Assembly (NCBI GenBank): GCA_017445475.1
Contig: JAFSUB010000012.1
Span: 1-55,997 of the forward strand
DNA: 55,997 nucleotides
Direction: 5' to 3'
From: Alphaproteobacteria bacterium
GTDB lineage: Bacteria > Pseudomonadota > Alphaproteobacteria > RF32 > CAG-239
Numbering within the stretch: position 1 is the first letter of the stretch; every line of letters starts with the position of its first letter. The notes beneath the pieces are model-generated. The model was given only the letters and a program-made list of their open reading frames with translations. It had not been told where the DNA came from and did not search any database. A program made the translations under genes and the position numbers. Positions 20,502 through 29,115 of the stretch are shown here, one piece after another.

Positions 20502-21119
20502 ATGAAGATTTTAATTGCGGACGATCATGCGCTTTTTCGCGACCATCTGGCGCTTAATTTGGAAAATATTGCGCCTCAAACCGTTATTGTTCAGGTGTCG
20601 GCGTTTTCTCAAGCTTTGAAAATTTTGAAAGATAAGCAAGATGTCGATATGATTTTTGTTGATCTGGATATGCCTGATATGAAGTGGGAAAATACAATCA
20701 GGCAATTGAAAAACATAGCGCCGAATACTGATATTGTTGTTGTTTCGGCCTGTGAAGATATGCGGCAAATTATGGGCATTTTGGGTATGGATATTAAGGG
20801 ATATATTCCCAAACGCACCGAGCCAAACATTATTCAAGAGGCCTTAAAGAAAATTTTAAGCGGGGAGAAATATGTTCCGCCGGCGCTTGAAAACACACAG
20901 AGCAACGGAGTTTCAAAAGTAACGGGCAAGATGCTCACAAACAGGCAAAGCCAAGTTTTGGATTTGATGGCAGAAGGAAAATCAAACAAGCAGATTGCTT
21001 ATGAAATGGGTGTTTCGGAAGCAACGGTTAAGTTGCATATCAATGCTTTGCTGCGCTCGCTTAAAGTTAATAACCGAACGCAAGCTGTGGTTACGGCGCA
21101 AAAGATGGGGTTGATTTGA
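20502..21119 (+). CDS. LuxR/NarL-type response regulator, orphan
   Basis: A 205-residue two-domain regulator. The receiver domain begins MKILIADDH with acidic pocket D7-D8, and the phosphate-accepting aspartate is D54 (VDLDMP). After a linker near residue 130 comes a LuxR-type DNA-binding domain: TNRQSQVLDLMAEGKSNKQI, then ATVKLHINALLRSLKVNNRT. The start at 20502 is chosen over ATG 20481 since it opens the conserved KILIADD and has gggag 8 nt upstream. No histidine kinase is encoded nearby, so its partner is unknown. The following lipoprotein gene starts 79 bp later on the same strand but need not be co-transcribed. Confidence 0.9.
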   Translation: MKILIADDHALFRDHLALNLENIAPQTVIVQVSAFSQALKILKDKQDVDMIFVDLDMPDMKWENTIRQLKNIAPNTDIVVVSACEDMRQIMGILGMDIKGYIPKRTEPNIIQEALKKILSGEKYVPPALENTQSNGVSKVTGKMLTNRQSQVLDLMAEGKSNKQIAYEMGVSEATVKLHINALLRSLKVNNRTQAVVTAQKMGLI

Positions 21120-21198
21120 AAAAAAAGTTGATTTTTAAATGAGCTTGTGCCATATAGAAAACAGTATGTTTTTATAATTATGGCAAAGGACTTGTATA

Positions 21199-21810
21199 AT
21201 GAAATATCTTTCGATTGCTCTCTTATTGCTCGCCTTGGTTGTTCTATCGGCGTGTGATATAAAATTACGCTCAACAATCAATTTATCCGATGTGTTTTCT
21301 TCGGCAAACAAAATGGTTATTTCCGATTTGATGATTGATGTATCAAGCTGCACTGAAGAAAACATTCAAAAAGCCGTTAGCGGCATTGAGCAAAACGGTG
21401 TTAAAGCCAAATATAAATCGTGCAAAAATGAAGGTATGGACAGTTACGCCGTGTTTTCGATGCCTTTGGTGATTGTCAAAGATGGTAATGAAGCGCCGAA
21501 TAAAGGCGATTTTTATCTGTCTTTTAAAGACGACAAGCTTTATATTCATACTTCAGATCGTATGGGCGGTCTGCTTTCAACGGAAGAAGGCAAGTTAAAA
21601 ATCGGTGAAATAAACTTTGAACTTATCAATGATACCGAAGAAAACATCAAACTTAATGTTCAATCCGTCTTTTTAGACGGACAGCCCGTGTTGTCAAAGA
21701 TTGTTGACGTTGCGCCTTATGAAAACGTGAGTATTCGCCTGTCTGATGTTACGCGTAAAATATTGGAGCGCTCAAATGTCGCGCTACCGGTTGTTAAGTT
21801 TGTGGAGTAA
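21199..21810 (+). CDS. Predicted lipoprotein, unknown function
   Basis: A 203-residue protein whose signal peptide ends in the lipobox LSAC (cysteine near residue 19), so it is probably lipid-anchored in the envelope. The mature part is mixed alpha/beta with two further cysteines (SSCTEEN and KSCKNEG) that could form a disulfide. No family is recognised with confidence. ATG lies after aaggac. The MORN/ankyrin gene starts 6 nt after its stop, so the two are almost certainly one transcript and their products, both exported, may work together at the cell surface. Confidence 0.65.
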   Translation: MKYLSIALLLLALVVLSACDIKLRSTINLSDVFSSANKMVISDLMIDVSSCTEENIQKAVSGIEQNGVKAKYKSCKNEGMDSYAVFSMPLVIVKDGNEAPNKGDFYLSFKDDKLYIHTSDRMGGLLSTEEGKLKIGEINFELINDTEENIKLNVQSVFLDGQPVLSKIVDVAPYENVSIRLSDVTRKILERSNVALPVVKFVE

Positions 21811-21816
21811 AAATCA

Positions 21817-24027
21817 ATGATAAAATATATGCTGATGGTGTTATCTGTTATCGCCGGTTTCTTTTACGCGACAGCGCGAGCTCAAGATGATAACACATAT
21901 TATGACTATGACGAATCGTATTACGGCCATACCGATCAACAAACCGCGCAGGCAACGTATAGCCCGCACAAAACGCATTACGATAACGGGCAAACAAAAG
22001 AAGAAGGCGCTTTCAATGCTGACGGCCAAAAAGAGGGTCTGTGGAAAGAATATTATGAAAACGGTCAAATAAAAGAAGAAATATTTTATCAAAACGGGCA
22101 GGAAAACGGCTTGTATAAAACATATTACGAAGACGGCACTTTGGAGTTTGAGTGCGATCATGTTCAAAACGGTAAAAAACACGGTTTTTGTAAATGGTAT
22201 TACGATGACGGAACCTTGCAAAAAGAAGGTCATTTTCTCAATAACGAGGAAGATGGAATATATAAAGAATATTATGAAAACGGTCAATTAAATCAGGAAA
22301 GAATATTCAAAAACGGCCAGTTGAACGGTGTTTATAGGGATTATTATGAAGACGGCACTTTGGAATTTGAATGTGATAATGCCAAAAAGGGCAAAAAAAA
22401 TGGCTTATGTAAATGGTATTACGAAGACGGAACATTAAAAGAGGAAAAAAATTATCGCAACGGCAAAGAAATTAAAGATTCTTCTGCTCAAAAGTCTGCG
22501 CAAAATGTCAGTCGGGACTTTTATGACAACGGACAGCTCAAATCAGAATGCGATATGAAAGACGGCAAATTGAGCGGTGTTTGTAAATTTTATGATGAAA
22601 ACGGCGCCTTAACATCCGAACACAATGTTAAAAATAACCAAAAAAACGGTTTAAGCAAGTGGTATTATGAAGATGGAAAAGTTAAAGAAGAAGGTTATTT
22701 TAAGGCAAATGAAAAAGATGGCATTTATAAAGAATATAATGAAGACGGAAAAATAACAAATGCGCGCTATTACCGCGCCGGTGAATATATGTTTTCCATC
22801 GTTTCCGACAGCGATAACAGAATGTTGTGGAGCACTTGGTGGAAAGATAAATCCTTAAAGAACATCAGTGATATTGTTGAATATGCGCCGGAAGTTTTAA
22901 ACGATAAGGATAAATACGGCACAACGGTTTTAATGTCTGCCGTGTCTAATGTTTCAGATGTTGCCATTATCGGAAAGTTGCTTGAAAAAATTAAATATCT
23001 TGATGATGGCGATAAATATAACAAAACTGCGCTGATGTATGCTTGCGAAGACAATCCGAATCCGGATGTGATTTTTAAGCTTATTGAGGCAGGGGCCAAT
23101 TTTGATGCAACAGTTCGGGTTCCGGATAAAAGTTTAGCGGGGGTGCAGCAAAAAAGCGCTTTGTTGTATTTTGCCGAAAAGAACCCAAACAAAGAAGTTT
23201 TGCCTGCAATACAAAGATGGCTGAACACGAAAACGGGCGTTTATAAAACGTATTATAAAAACGGTCAACTTAAAAATGAAACCACTTTTAAAAACGGCAA
23301 ACAAGACGGATTACGCAAGGATTACAATGAAAACGGTGTGTTAACGTTTGAAGGTGTTCTTAAAGAAGGAAAAAAAGAAGGCCATTGTAAATGGTATTAT
23401 GAAGATGGCACATTGGATGAAGAAGGTGATTATAAAAATGATAAGTTGGACGGAGAATATAAATCGTATTATCAAAACGGAAATTTAAAGGTGCATGACA
23501 TTTATAAAGACGGCAAATTAGATGGTGATGACAAGTTTTATTATGATAATGGTGTTCTTCAAAGGCAGTCTGTTTTTAAAGACGGTGAAAAGCAAGGTTT
23601 AACCGAATATTTTGACCGTGAAGGCAACCTCATCGCCGCTGAAGGATTGGTCAAATTTGAATATGGAAACGGGCAAACAGAATCCGAATATCATTTTAAA
23701 AACGGCAAACGGGAAGGCGAGGCAAAATGGTATGACGAAGACGGAACGTTAAATTCAACTTCAACCTATCAAGATGATAAATTTGAAGGAGAATATATTG
23801 TATATGATAAGAAAGGAAACATCACTTATAAAGCCCAATATTCAAAAGGAAAATTACATGGCACGGCTTATTGGTATGACGATGGTTTGTTGACGCGCAC
23901 CATGCAATATCAAAACGGTGAGAAAAACGGTTTGGAAAATATATATGATGCGGCAGGAAACATTACTTCTTCTACGCTGCATTACGGCGATGTTTCGACG
24001 CCGATTGCGCCAAATTCAATGCTTTAG
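21817..24027 (+). CDS. Exported MORN/YwqK-repeat protein with central ankyrin block
   Basis: A 736-residue exported protein: signal peptide to about residue 22 (ATARA), then a Y/D-rich linker. From residue 50 to about 330 there are tandem repeats of roughly 23 residues built around YYENGQ-KEE, DGTLEFE and KNGKKHG, the MORN-like YwqK pattern. Residues about 349-470 are different: KYGTTVLMSAV, KYNKTALMYACEDN and LIEAGANFDATV are ankyrin repeats, about three of them. The repeats then resume and run to about 725. Both repeat types are protein-binding scaffolds; YwqK repeats are found in toxin-antitoxin-linked and surface proteins. The target is unknown. It is coupled to the lipoprotein gene before it. 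Confidence 0.8.
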   Translation: MIKYMLMVLSVIAGFFYATARAQDDNTYYDYDESYYGHTDQQTAQATYSPHKTHYDNGQTKEEGAFNADGQKEGLWKEYYENGQIKEEIFYQNGQENGLYKTYYEDGTLEFECDHVQNGKKHGFCKWYYDDGTLQKEGHFLNNEEDGIYKEYYENGQLNQERIFKNGQLNGVYRDYYEDGTLEFECDNAKKGKKNGLCKWYYEDGTLKEEKNYRNGKEIKDSSAQKSAQNVSRDFYDNGQLKSECDMKDGKLSGVCKFYDENGALTSEHNVKNNQKNGLSKWYYEDGKVKEEGYFKANEKDGIYKEYNEDGKITNARYYRAGEYMFSIVSDSDNRMLWSTWWKDKSLKNISDIVEYAPEVLNDKDKYGTTVLMSAVSNVSDVAIIGKLLEKIKYLDDGDKYNKTALMYACEDNPNPDVIFKLIEAGANFDATVRVPDKSLAGVQQKSALLYFAEKNPNKEVLPAIQRWLNTKTGVYKTYYKNGQLKNETTFKNGKQDGLRKDYNENGVLTFEGVLKEGKKEGHCKWYYEDGTLDEEGDYKNDKLDGEYKSYYQNGNLKVHDIYKDGKLDGDDKFYYDNGVLQRQSVFKDGEKQGLTEYFDREGNLIAAEGLVKFEYGNGQTESEYHFKNGKREGEAKWYDEDGTLNSTSTYQDDKFEGEYIVYDKKGNITYKAQYSKGKLHGTAYWYDDGLLTRTMQYQNGEKNGLENIYDAAGNITSSTLHYGDVSTPIAPNSML

Positions 24028-24143
24028 CCTGCGTTCGGCAAGATGTTTTTCGGTGCTCCATTTTTTTCTTGACAAGGCGTTTAAATGTTTATATATTGCG
24101 CGCAAATGTTTTTAACAACTTTATTTGAAAAAGAGTATAGAAA

Positions 24144-24311
24144 ATGGCAAAAGCAGTAAAAGTTAAAGTTAAATTAGAGAGCAGCGCCGGAACAGGCACG
24201 TTTTATCTTGCTGAAAAGAATCCGAGAACTCATCCTGAAAAATTGGTTTTGAAAAAGTATGATAAAAAATCAAAAAAGCATGAGGAGTTTGTGGAAAAGA
24301 AGTTGAAATAA
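24144..24311 (+). CDS. rpmG: 50S ribosomal protein L33 (zinc-free form)
   Basis: A 55-residue ribosomal protein, below the size of most ORF searches. The sequence reads MAKAVKVKVKLESSAGTGTF, then YLAEKNPRTHPEKLVLKKYD, ending in a lysine-rich tail; the family pattern is clear. Unlike the zinc-binding form, it has no cysteines, so it is the C-minus type. Its partner L32 (rpmF) at 36620-36805 keeps its four zinc cysteines. It has a weak A-rich ribosome site (aaaagagtatagaaa) and is followed by a terminator hairpin at 24338. It stands alone between the MORN gene and convergent xerC. Confidence 0.93.
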   Translation: MAKAVKVKVKLESSAGTGTFYLAEKNPRTHPEKLVLKKYDKKSKKHEEFVEKKLK

Positions 24312-24337
24312 TCTTCAAAGCAAAAGTTAAAATCGGC

Positions 24338-24366
24338 AAAGGGGCTCTGTTAAAGGCGCCCCTTTT
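24338..24366. terminator. Terminator after rpmG
   Basis: Arms AAAGGGGC (24338-24345) and GCCCCTTT (24358-24365) pair perfectly, followed by a short T-tract. It lies 2 bp before the end of the convergent xerC gene and may serve both. Confidence 0.7.
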
Positions 24367-24367
24367 C

Positions 24368-25297
24368 TCATTTCCCGTTTTGTGCATACGCCTTATTATA
24401 TTCTTTTTGCAAAGTTTCGAGCGAAACATTTGTATAGCGTTGTGTGGTTGTAAGCGATTCGTGGCCCAAAAGCTCTTGAATGGCTCTTAAGTCAAGCCCT
24501 TGCGACAACAGGTGCGTGGCAAAGGAGTGGCGCAAGGCATGCGGTGTGACGTTGTCGCTGAGGCCCATATACGTTCTGGCTTTTTGAAGCTGGCGCTGAA
24601 TTATGCGTGCACTCAAGCGGTCGCCCCGCGCACCGAAAAACAGCGCCTCATCTTTTGAAAAATCAAACGGGGCGGTCTGAACATATTGCTCAATGGCTTT
24701 TATTGAGGCCGGCATTAGCGGAACAATGCGCTCTTTTTTGCCTTTTCCCTTAATCAGGAGGGTGTTTTGGCCTTGTTTAATGTCGCCGAAATTGAGCGAC
24801 AAAGCCTCGGAAATGCGCAATCCGGAGCCATATAAAAGGCTTAAAACGGCGCGGTCGCGAAGGCCTTGCCAATCGGACTTTGAAAATTCAAAAATTTGCT
24901 CAAGTAAATCAAGCATATCGCTCGGTTCTAAAGATTTGGGCAGGATTTTTGCCCTTTTAGGCTGGCTGACAAGCAAAATGTCCTGATTTTTGATGCCGTG
25001 TTTTTTGGAAAGAAACTTAAAAAAATTTTTAATGACGGACAGCTCGCGTGCTAAAGACGATTTTTGAAGCTCTTTTGCCGCGCGGTGGCTGATGTATCGG
25101 CGAAAATCGCGGATTTCCATTCGGGCTAAAAAATCAAGCGTCGGATGCTCGAAAAAATTGATAAAAAACGACAAATCACGAGTGTATGCGTCAAGTGTGT
25201 GCGCCGAATAACGTTTTTCTTTTGAGAGCCAATTTTTCCACGCGTCGATTTTTTCTAAAAGCGGCGAATCGGCATTAAATTTAATTTCCTTTTTCAT
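24368..25297 (-). CDS. xerC: Tyrosine recombinase XerC/XerD family
   Basis: A 309-residue recombinase that resolves chromosome dimers at dif. The N-terminal SAM-like domain (SAHTLDAYTRDLSFFINF) precedes the catalytic domain with all key residues: R161 (GSGLRISEAL), K185 (KGKGKKER), H253 and R256 (HALRHSFATH), H279 (LLGHESL) and the nucleophile Y288 (TTTQRYTN). The length fits a chromosomal Xer protein rather than a phage integrase. The start at 25297 (MKKEIKF) is chosen over an upstream TTG. XerC versus XerD cannot be settled without the other copy. It follows tolA by 50 nt in the same direction. Confidence 0.9.
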   Translation of the reverse strand: MKKEIKFNADSPLLEKIDAWKNWLSKEKRYSAHTLDAYTRDLSFFINFFEHPTLDFLARMEIRDFRRYISHRAAKELQKSSLARELSVIKNFFKFLSKKHGIKNQDILLVSQPKRAKILPKSLEPSDMLDLLEQIFEFSKSDWQGLRDRAVLSLLYGSGLRISEALSLNFGDIKQGQNTLLIKGKGKKERIVPLMPASIKAIEQYVQTAPFDFSKDEALFFGARGDRLSARIIQRQLQKARTYMGLSDNVTPHALRHSFATHLLSQGLDLRAIQELLGHESLTTTQRYTNVSLETLQKEYNKAYAQNGK

Positions 25298-25346
25298 AAG
25301 GCAAAACCTATCACGCAAAGGTTAATTTTTGTTTGATTGTGAAGGC

Positions 25347-26300
25347 TTATTGCACGCTTGCGTCCATTGGGTTGAACTTGAGTAAAAGCGTGTTCCATAT
25401 GCCGTATTTTTCGGCGTATTTCTCGGCGAAAATTTTATATATGTTGACGCCCTGATGGTTTTGACACGAGATGACGGCGCGGCGTGCGCTTTCGGCAATT
25501 GCCCTAAAATGCGGATCTGCCGCGGCGCGTGCGGTGTCAACGATTTTGACATCACGAACGGTGCCGTCTTTGTTTAAAAAGGCTTTGATTTCAATAATCA
25601 TATTTTCAATGCCTCGCGCACCCGGATCTAAATTCCAGCACTGGCGGAGTCTGCCGGCAATCGCGTCCGTTTCGGTTATGGTGAGCTCGGAAAAATATGA
25701 ACCGCCTGTTCCGCCGAGAACGCCCATATTGGCAACCTCTGTGCCGGTTTTAATCACGGCAGGCGAATTTTCTTTGCCCATTTCTTTTTCGATTGCGTCA
25801 ACGCTGTCCATCAAGCTTTTTAAGGGGTTTGAAACCGTTTTCGGCGTTTGAGGCTTTTCCTTTTTTGGAGGCTGTTTCGGCCTTGCCGGTTTTTTTTGAG
25901 GCTTCGGCGCAGGTTTTCTTTGCGGTTTTGTCGGTGCCTTCGGTTTTGGTTTTGCATCGGGTTTCGGTGTGTTTTTTTTAGGTTCTTCGGGCGCTGTTTG
26001 CACAAAGTCTTTTTTGGGCAGGTCCATTTCTTCTTTTTCGGGGACTTGTTCTTTTTCAAACTCTTCTTTCGTGAAATTTAAGGGTTTTTTTTCGGGCGCT
26101 GCCGGTTTTTTTTCTTCATCGCCGAAAATGGCTTTTGGCGGCAGATTGGTCATTTCCGAGAGCTTGACATCTTTCAAATCGACAATAATCGGCGCTTGCC
26201 CGATGGTTATTTTGGGCTTAAAAAACAAGGGCAGGTCGAGTGCAAACACAATAAACACCGCCACATGTAACGCTATGGATTTGTAAAGATGTTGCTTCAT
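25347..26300 (-). CDS. tolA: TolA-like envelope protein
   Basis: A 317-residue protein with one N-terminal transmembrane helix (about residues 8-27, IALHVAVFIVFALDLPLFF), a long middle of repeated P, K and E residues (about 65-160), and a C-terminal globular domain with the TolA/TonB_C-like pattern (DAIAGRLRQCWNLDPGARG ... EIKAFLNKDGTV). This is TolA architecture: the inner-membrane anchor TolA reaches through the periplasm to TolB-Pal, energised by TolQR. It is the third gene of tolQ-tolR-tolA, 13 nt after tolR. The middle is rich in proline rather than the alanine-lysine helices of E. coli TolA. Confidence 0.85.
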   Translation of the reverse strand: MKQHLYKSIALHVAVFIVFALDLPLFFKPKITIGQAPIIVDLKDVKLSEMTNLPPKAIFGDEEKKPAAPEKKPLNFTKEEFEKEQVPEKEEMDLPKKDFVQTAPEEPKKNTPKPDAKPKPKAPTKPQRKPAPKPQKKPARPKQPPKKEKPQTPKTVSNPLKSLMDSVDAIEKEMGKENSPAVIKTGTEVANMGVLGGTGGSYFSELTITETDAIAGRLRQCWNLDPGARGIENMIIEIKAFLNKDGTVRDVKIVDTARAAADPHFRAIAESARRAVISCQNHQGVNIYKIFAEKYAEKYGIWNTLLLKFNPMDASVQ

Positions 26301-26313
26301 TATGCCGTTTTGC

Positions 26314-26748
26314 CTATTTTCCTTTAACTGCTGCTCTCGGTTCGGTTTTTAAGCCTACGCGTTCAAAACCGGCTTCCTTTAAAAGAGCCATCAGGTTGAT
26401 GACGCGCCCGTAGGCCGATTCGGTATCGCCCGAGATGGTTACGGTGGTGTCTTCATTTTCGCCTCTGATGGCTTTGATTTTGGCCACAATTTTGTCGGCG
26501 GGAATTTCGGTTTTGCCGATGTAATAGTAGCCGTCTTTGTCAACACTGACGTTGATTGATGTTTCTTTGCCTTCAAACGCCTTACCGCCGACTTTGGGCA
26601 GATTGAGCGCAATGCCCGAAGTCATTAAAGGTGCGGCAACCATAAATACCACGAGCAAAACCATCATCACGTCCATTAAATTGGTGATGTTGATGCTGGC
26701 GTTGCGCCGGCTTTTTCTTCTTGAAGAATAGTTAAACGAAACACCCAT
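26314..26748 (-). CDS. tolR: Tol-Pal protein TolR
   Basis: A 144-residue ExbD/TolR-family protein. One transmembrane helix (about residues 22-42, ITNLMDVMMVLLVVFMVAAP) contains the essential aspartate D26 that carries protons with TolQ. The rest is the periplasmic domain. TolQ and TolR use the proton gradient to drive TolA. It sits between tolQ and tolA with 2-nt and 13-nt gaps, plainly one operon. The length is normal for the family. Confidence 0.93.
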   Translation of the reverse strand: MGVSFNYSSRRKSRRNASINITNLMDVMMVLLVVFMVAAPLMTSGIALNLPKVGGKAFEGKETSINVSVDKDGYYYIGKTEIPADKIVAKIKAIRGENEDTTVTISGDTESAYGRVINLMALLKEAGFERVGLKTEPRAAVKGK

Positions 26749-26750
26749 TG

Positions 26751-27500
26751 CTATTCTCCTGCAATGTCGGCCTTGATGGCCGTGTCGTCAATTTCACGCG
26801 AGAGAATTGATGAAAATTCGGCAATAAAGTTTTCGAGCCGTTTGGCATAGCGATCGATGTCGGATGTGATCATATTATAGGCCACAACGGCCGGAATGGC
26901 CGCAATTAAGCCGAAAGCGGTTGTAAACAGCGCTTCGGCGATGCCGGGGGCCATGGCAGATAATGAGTTGCTCTGCGTGATGGCGATGGCGTTGAAGCTG
27001 TTGATGATGCCCCAAACCGTTCCGAACAAGCCCACGAGCGGTGCAACCGAACCGGTTGAGGCCAAAAAGCCCAAACGCCTGTCTAAATCTTCAAGCTCTT
27101 TATCCATTGTTACGGCCATCGCTTTTTCGATGCGCTGTTGAAGCGAAACACCGCGCAGGCCACGGTCGGTTTTTGACTTCATAATGTTGGTGCGGCGCCA
27201 TTCTTTCATGGCCGCCGAAAACATAGCCGACATCGGGTCGCGCGCGTTACCTCCGATGGCATCATAAAGCCTGTCAAGCGAGCCGCCCGACCAAAATGTT
27301 TCTTCAAACTTTTTAGACATACGTTTGACGCGTCTGAGTGAGGCAAATTTTTCAAAAATAATTGCCCAAGACCAAACAGAGGCGGCAATTAAGCCTATCA
27401 TCACGAGTTTTGTGACGCTGTCTGAGGCCCAAACCATATCCCACAAAGAAAGTTGATCGGCAGTCGTGCCCGCAATGTTTGATAAAGCTTCTGTTTCCAT
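26751..27500 (-). CDS. tolQ: Tol-Pal protein TolQ
   Basis: A 249-residue ExbB/TolQ-family inner-membrane protein with three transmembrane helices: about 30-50 (VTKLVMIGLIAASVWSWAII), 145-170 and 190-212. Typical parts are LGFLASTGSVAPLVGLFGTV and MAPGIAEALFTTAFGLIAAI, which line the proton path with TolR. The start at 27500 is chosen over ATG 27506, because aaagga lies 7 nt before 27500 but almost touches 27506. It leads the tolQRA operon, 143 bp from the fabZ end with a terminator between. Confidence 0.93.
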   Translation of the reverse strand: METEALSNIAGTTADQLSLWDMVWASDSVTKLVMIGLIAASVWSWAIIFEKFASLRRVKRMSKKFEETFWSGGSLDRLYDAIGGNARDPMSAMFSAAMKEWRRTNIMKSKTDRGLRGVSLQQRIEKAMAVTMDKELEDLDRRLGFLASTGSVAPLVGLFGTVWGIINSFNAIAITQSNSLSAMAPGIAEALFTTAFGLIAAIPAVVAYNMITSDIDRYAKRLENFIAEFSSILSREIDDTAIKADIAGE

Positions 27501-27588
27501 ATACATATCCTTTAAAAAATGACCGTTGATGAATGATAAATAATGCCTTTTCTAGCACAAAATGTTAAAGATTACCTTAATGCACAAC

Positions 27589-27616
27589 AAAAAAAGGGGC
27601 ATAATTTCCCCCTTTT
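27589..27616 (-). terminator. Terminator at the end of the fabZ operon
   Basis: On the minus strand AAAAGGGG and CCCCTTTT (27609-27616 with 27592-27599) pair over 9 nt and are followed by T residues. It closes the pyrH-to-fabZ run and separates it from tolQRA. Confidence 0.8.
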
Positions 27617-27642
27617 AACAGTTGAAAGTTTTTGTTTTAATT

Positions 27643-28080
27643 TCAAACAACCATTGCTGTGAGCTCTGCTTCGCAAACCAAAGCGCCGCTTACATAAGCT
27701 TTTGCCGTGCAGACATAAACATTTCGCCGCTCTCTTAACTTTTCGGCATGAATTTCAAGCGTATCCCCGGGGATGACCTGACGGCGGAACTTAACTTTAT
27801 CAACGCCCATAAACAAAACGTTTGCCGGTTTGAGCTCGCCGCTTTGAGTTGCAATAATCATACCGGCCGTTTGCGCCATGGCTTCAATTTGCAAAACGCC
27901 GGGCATAATCGGATTGTTCGGAAAATGGCCCTGAAAAAAAGGTTCGTTGATGGTTACGTTTTTATAGCCGATGCCCTTAATGCCGGCTTCAACAACCTCC
28001 AGCCTGTCAATCATCACAAAAGGATAACGGTGCGGCAAAACTTTTAAGATGTCGCTGATGAAATAAACCTTATTTTCCAT
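27643..28080 (-). CDS. fabZ: 3-hydroxyacyl-ACP dehydratase FabZ
   Basis: A 145-residue hot-dog fold enzyme that removes water from 3-hydroxyacyl-ACP in fatty acid synthesis. The catalytic histidine is H52 (QGHFPNNPIMPGV) and the catalytic glutamate is E66 (LQIEAMAQTAG), with LPHRYPFVMIDR near the start; these fix the family. It ends the envelope operon 2 nt after lpxD; the usual next gene lpxA is not here. Sharing the operon with lpxD is normal, since both draw on 3-hydroxyacyl-ACP. Confidence 0.97.
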   Translation of the reverse strand: MENKVYFISDILKVLPHRYPFVMIDRLEVVEAGIKGIGYKNVTINEPFFQGHFPNNPIMPGVLQIEAMAQTAGMIIATQSGELKPANVLFMGVDKVKFRRQVIPGDTLEIHAEKLRERRNVYVCTAKAYVSGALVCEAELTAMVV

Positions 28081-28082
28081 AA

Positions 28083-29105
28083 CTATCCCCCTTGTTTTTT
28101 GCTGTTTTTTTGCAAAAACGCGACCTGACGCATATAGTCCTTAAAGCCAATGGCAGGTGTGCCGAGCAAAACCGCTTTGGGCTCAACATCGCGCATTACG
28201 CCCGATTGTGCCGCAATTTGCGCAAACGAGCCGATGTTTAAGTGGTCGGCAAAACCGGCCTGTCCGCCGCAAACAACATAATCGCCGAATGTGCAACTGC
28301 CGGCAATTCCGACCTGAGCCACAACAACACAGCCTCTGCCCAAAACATCATTATGCGCAATTTGCACCAAATTATCGACGCGGCAACCGTCGCCGATGAC
28401 GGTGTCATCAAGTGCACCGCGGTCAACACAGCTGTTTGCGCCGATTTCGACATCATTGCCGATGATGACGCGTCCGAGTTGAGGCACACGCTCGTGCTTG
28501 CCGCCAATTAAGTCAAAACCAAACCCGTCGCAGCCTATGCGTGCGCCGCTGTATATATAACAATCATTTCCCATCAGACAGTAGGACACATAAGCATTTG
28601 CGCCAATGCGGCAATTGTTGCCGATTTGGCAGTTTGCCTCAATGACGGCGCCCGATTCAATGCGGCAGCCGTCGCCGAGAACAACATTTTCTTTAATGAC
28701 GGCGAAAGGCTCAATGATGCAGTTTTTGCCGATTTTGGCGGTTTTATCGACAAATGCTTTTTCCGAGATGGAAGATTTTGGTGTTTTAAGGTCGTAAAAC
28801 GCCTTGCTTAAGCTTAAAAACGCTAATTTCGGATTGTCATTTATTAAAACTGTAACACCGTTTGCCACAAAGGGCGCAAGCTCTTTTGTGGTTACACACG
28901 CACTTGCCTTAATCTGCGAGGCTTCATCCTTTGCTTTTTTATCGTAAAAAAAGCAAATGTCCCCCTCTTTGGCATTTTTTATTGTTGCCATATCTTTGAT
29001 TTGAACACCGGCCTTTGAAGTGTCCGAAAGCGTGCTTGACGTCAGCTCGGCGATTTTTGCGAGTTCAAAAGGGCCGTTGTTTTGGTAAAAGTGCGTGTCA
29101 ACCAT
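28083..29105 (-). CDS. lpxD: UDP-3-O-acylglucosamine N-acyltransferase LpxD
   Basis: A 340-residue enzyme of lipid A synthesis, which adds the second hydroxyacyl chain to UDP-glucosamine. The N-terminal part is the uridine-binding domain. From about residue 105 the protein becomes a left-handed beta-helix of hexapeptide repeats ([20 protein letters not shown] and others), with the catalytic histidine likely in the QIAHNDVLG segment. The C-terminus is short and charged. It lies 10 nt after bamA and 2 nt before fabZ. The length is normal. Confidence 0.96.
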   Translation of the reverse strand: MVDTHFYQNNGPFELAKIAELTSSTLSDTSKAGVQIKDMATIKNAKEGDICFFYDKKAKDEASQIKASACVTTKELAPFVANGVTVLINDNPKLAFLSLSKAFYDLKTPKSSISEKAFVDKTAKIGKNCIIEPFAVIKENVVLGDGCRIESGAVIEANCQIGNNCRIGANAYVSYCLMGNDCYIYSGARIGCDGFGFDLIGGKHERVPQLGRVIIGNDVEIGANSCVDRGALDDTVIGDGCRVDNLVQIAHNDVLGRGCVVVAQVGIAGSCTFGDYVVCGGQAGFADHLNIGSFAQIAAQSGVMRDVEPKAVLLGTPAIGFKDYMRQVAFLQKNSKKQGG

Positions 29106-29115
29106 TTGTTTTTCC

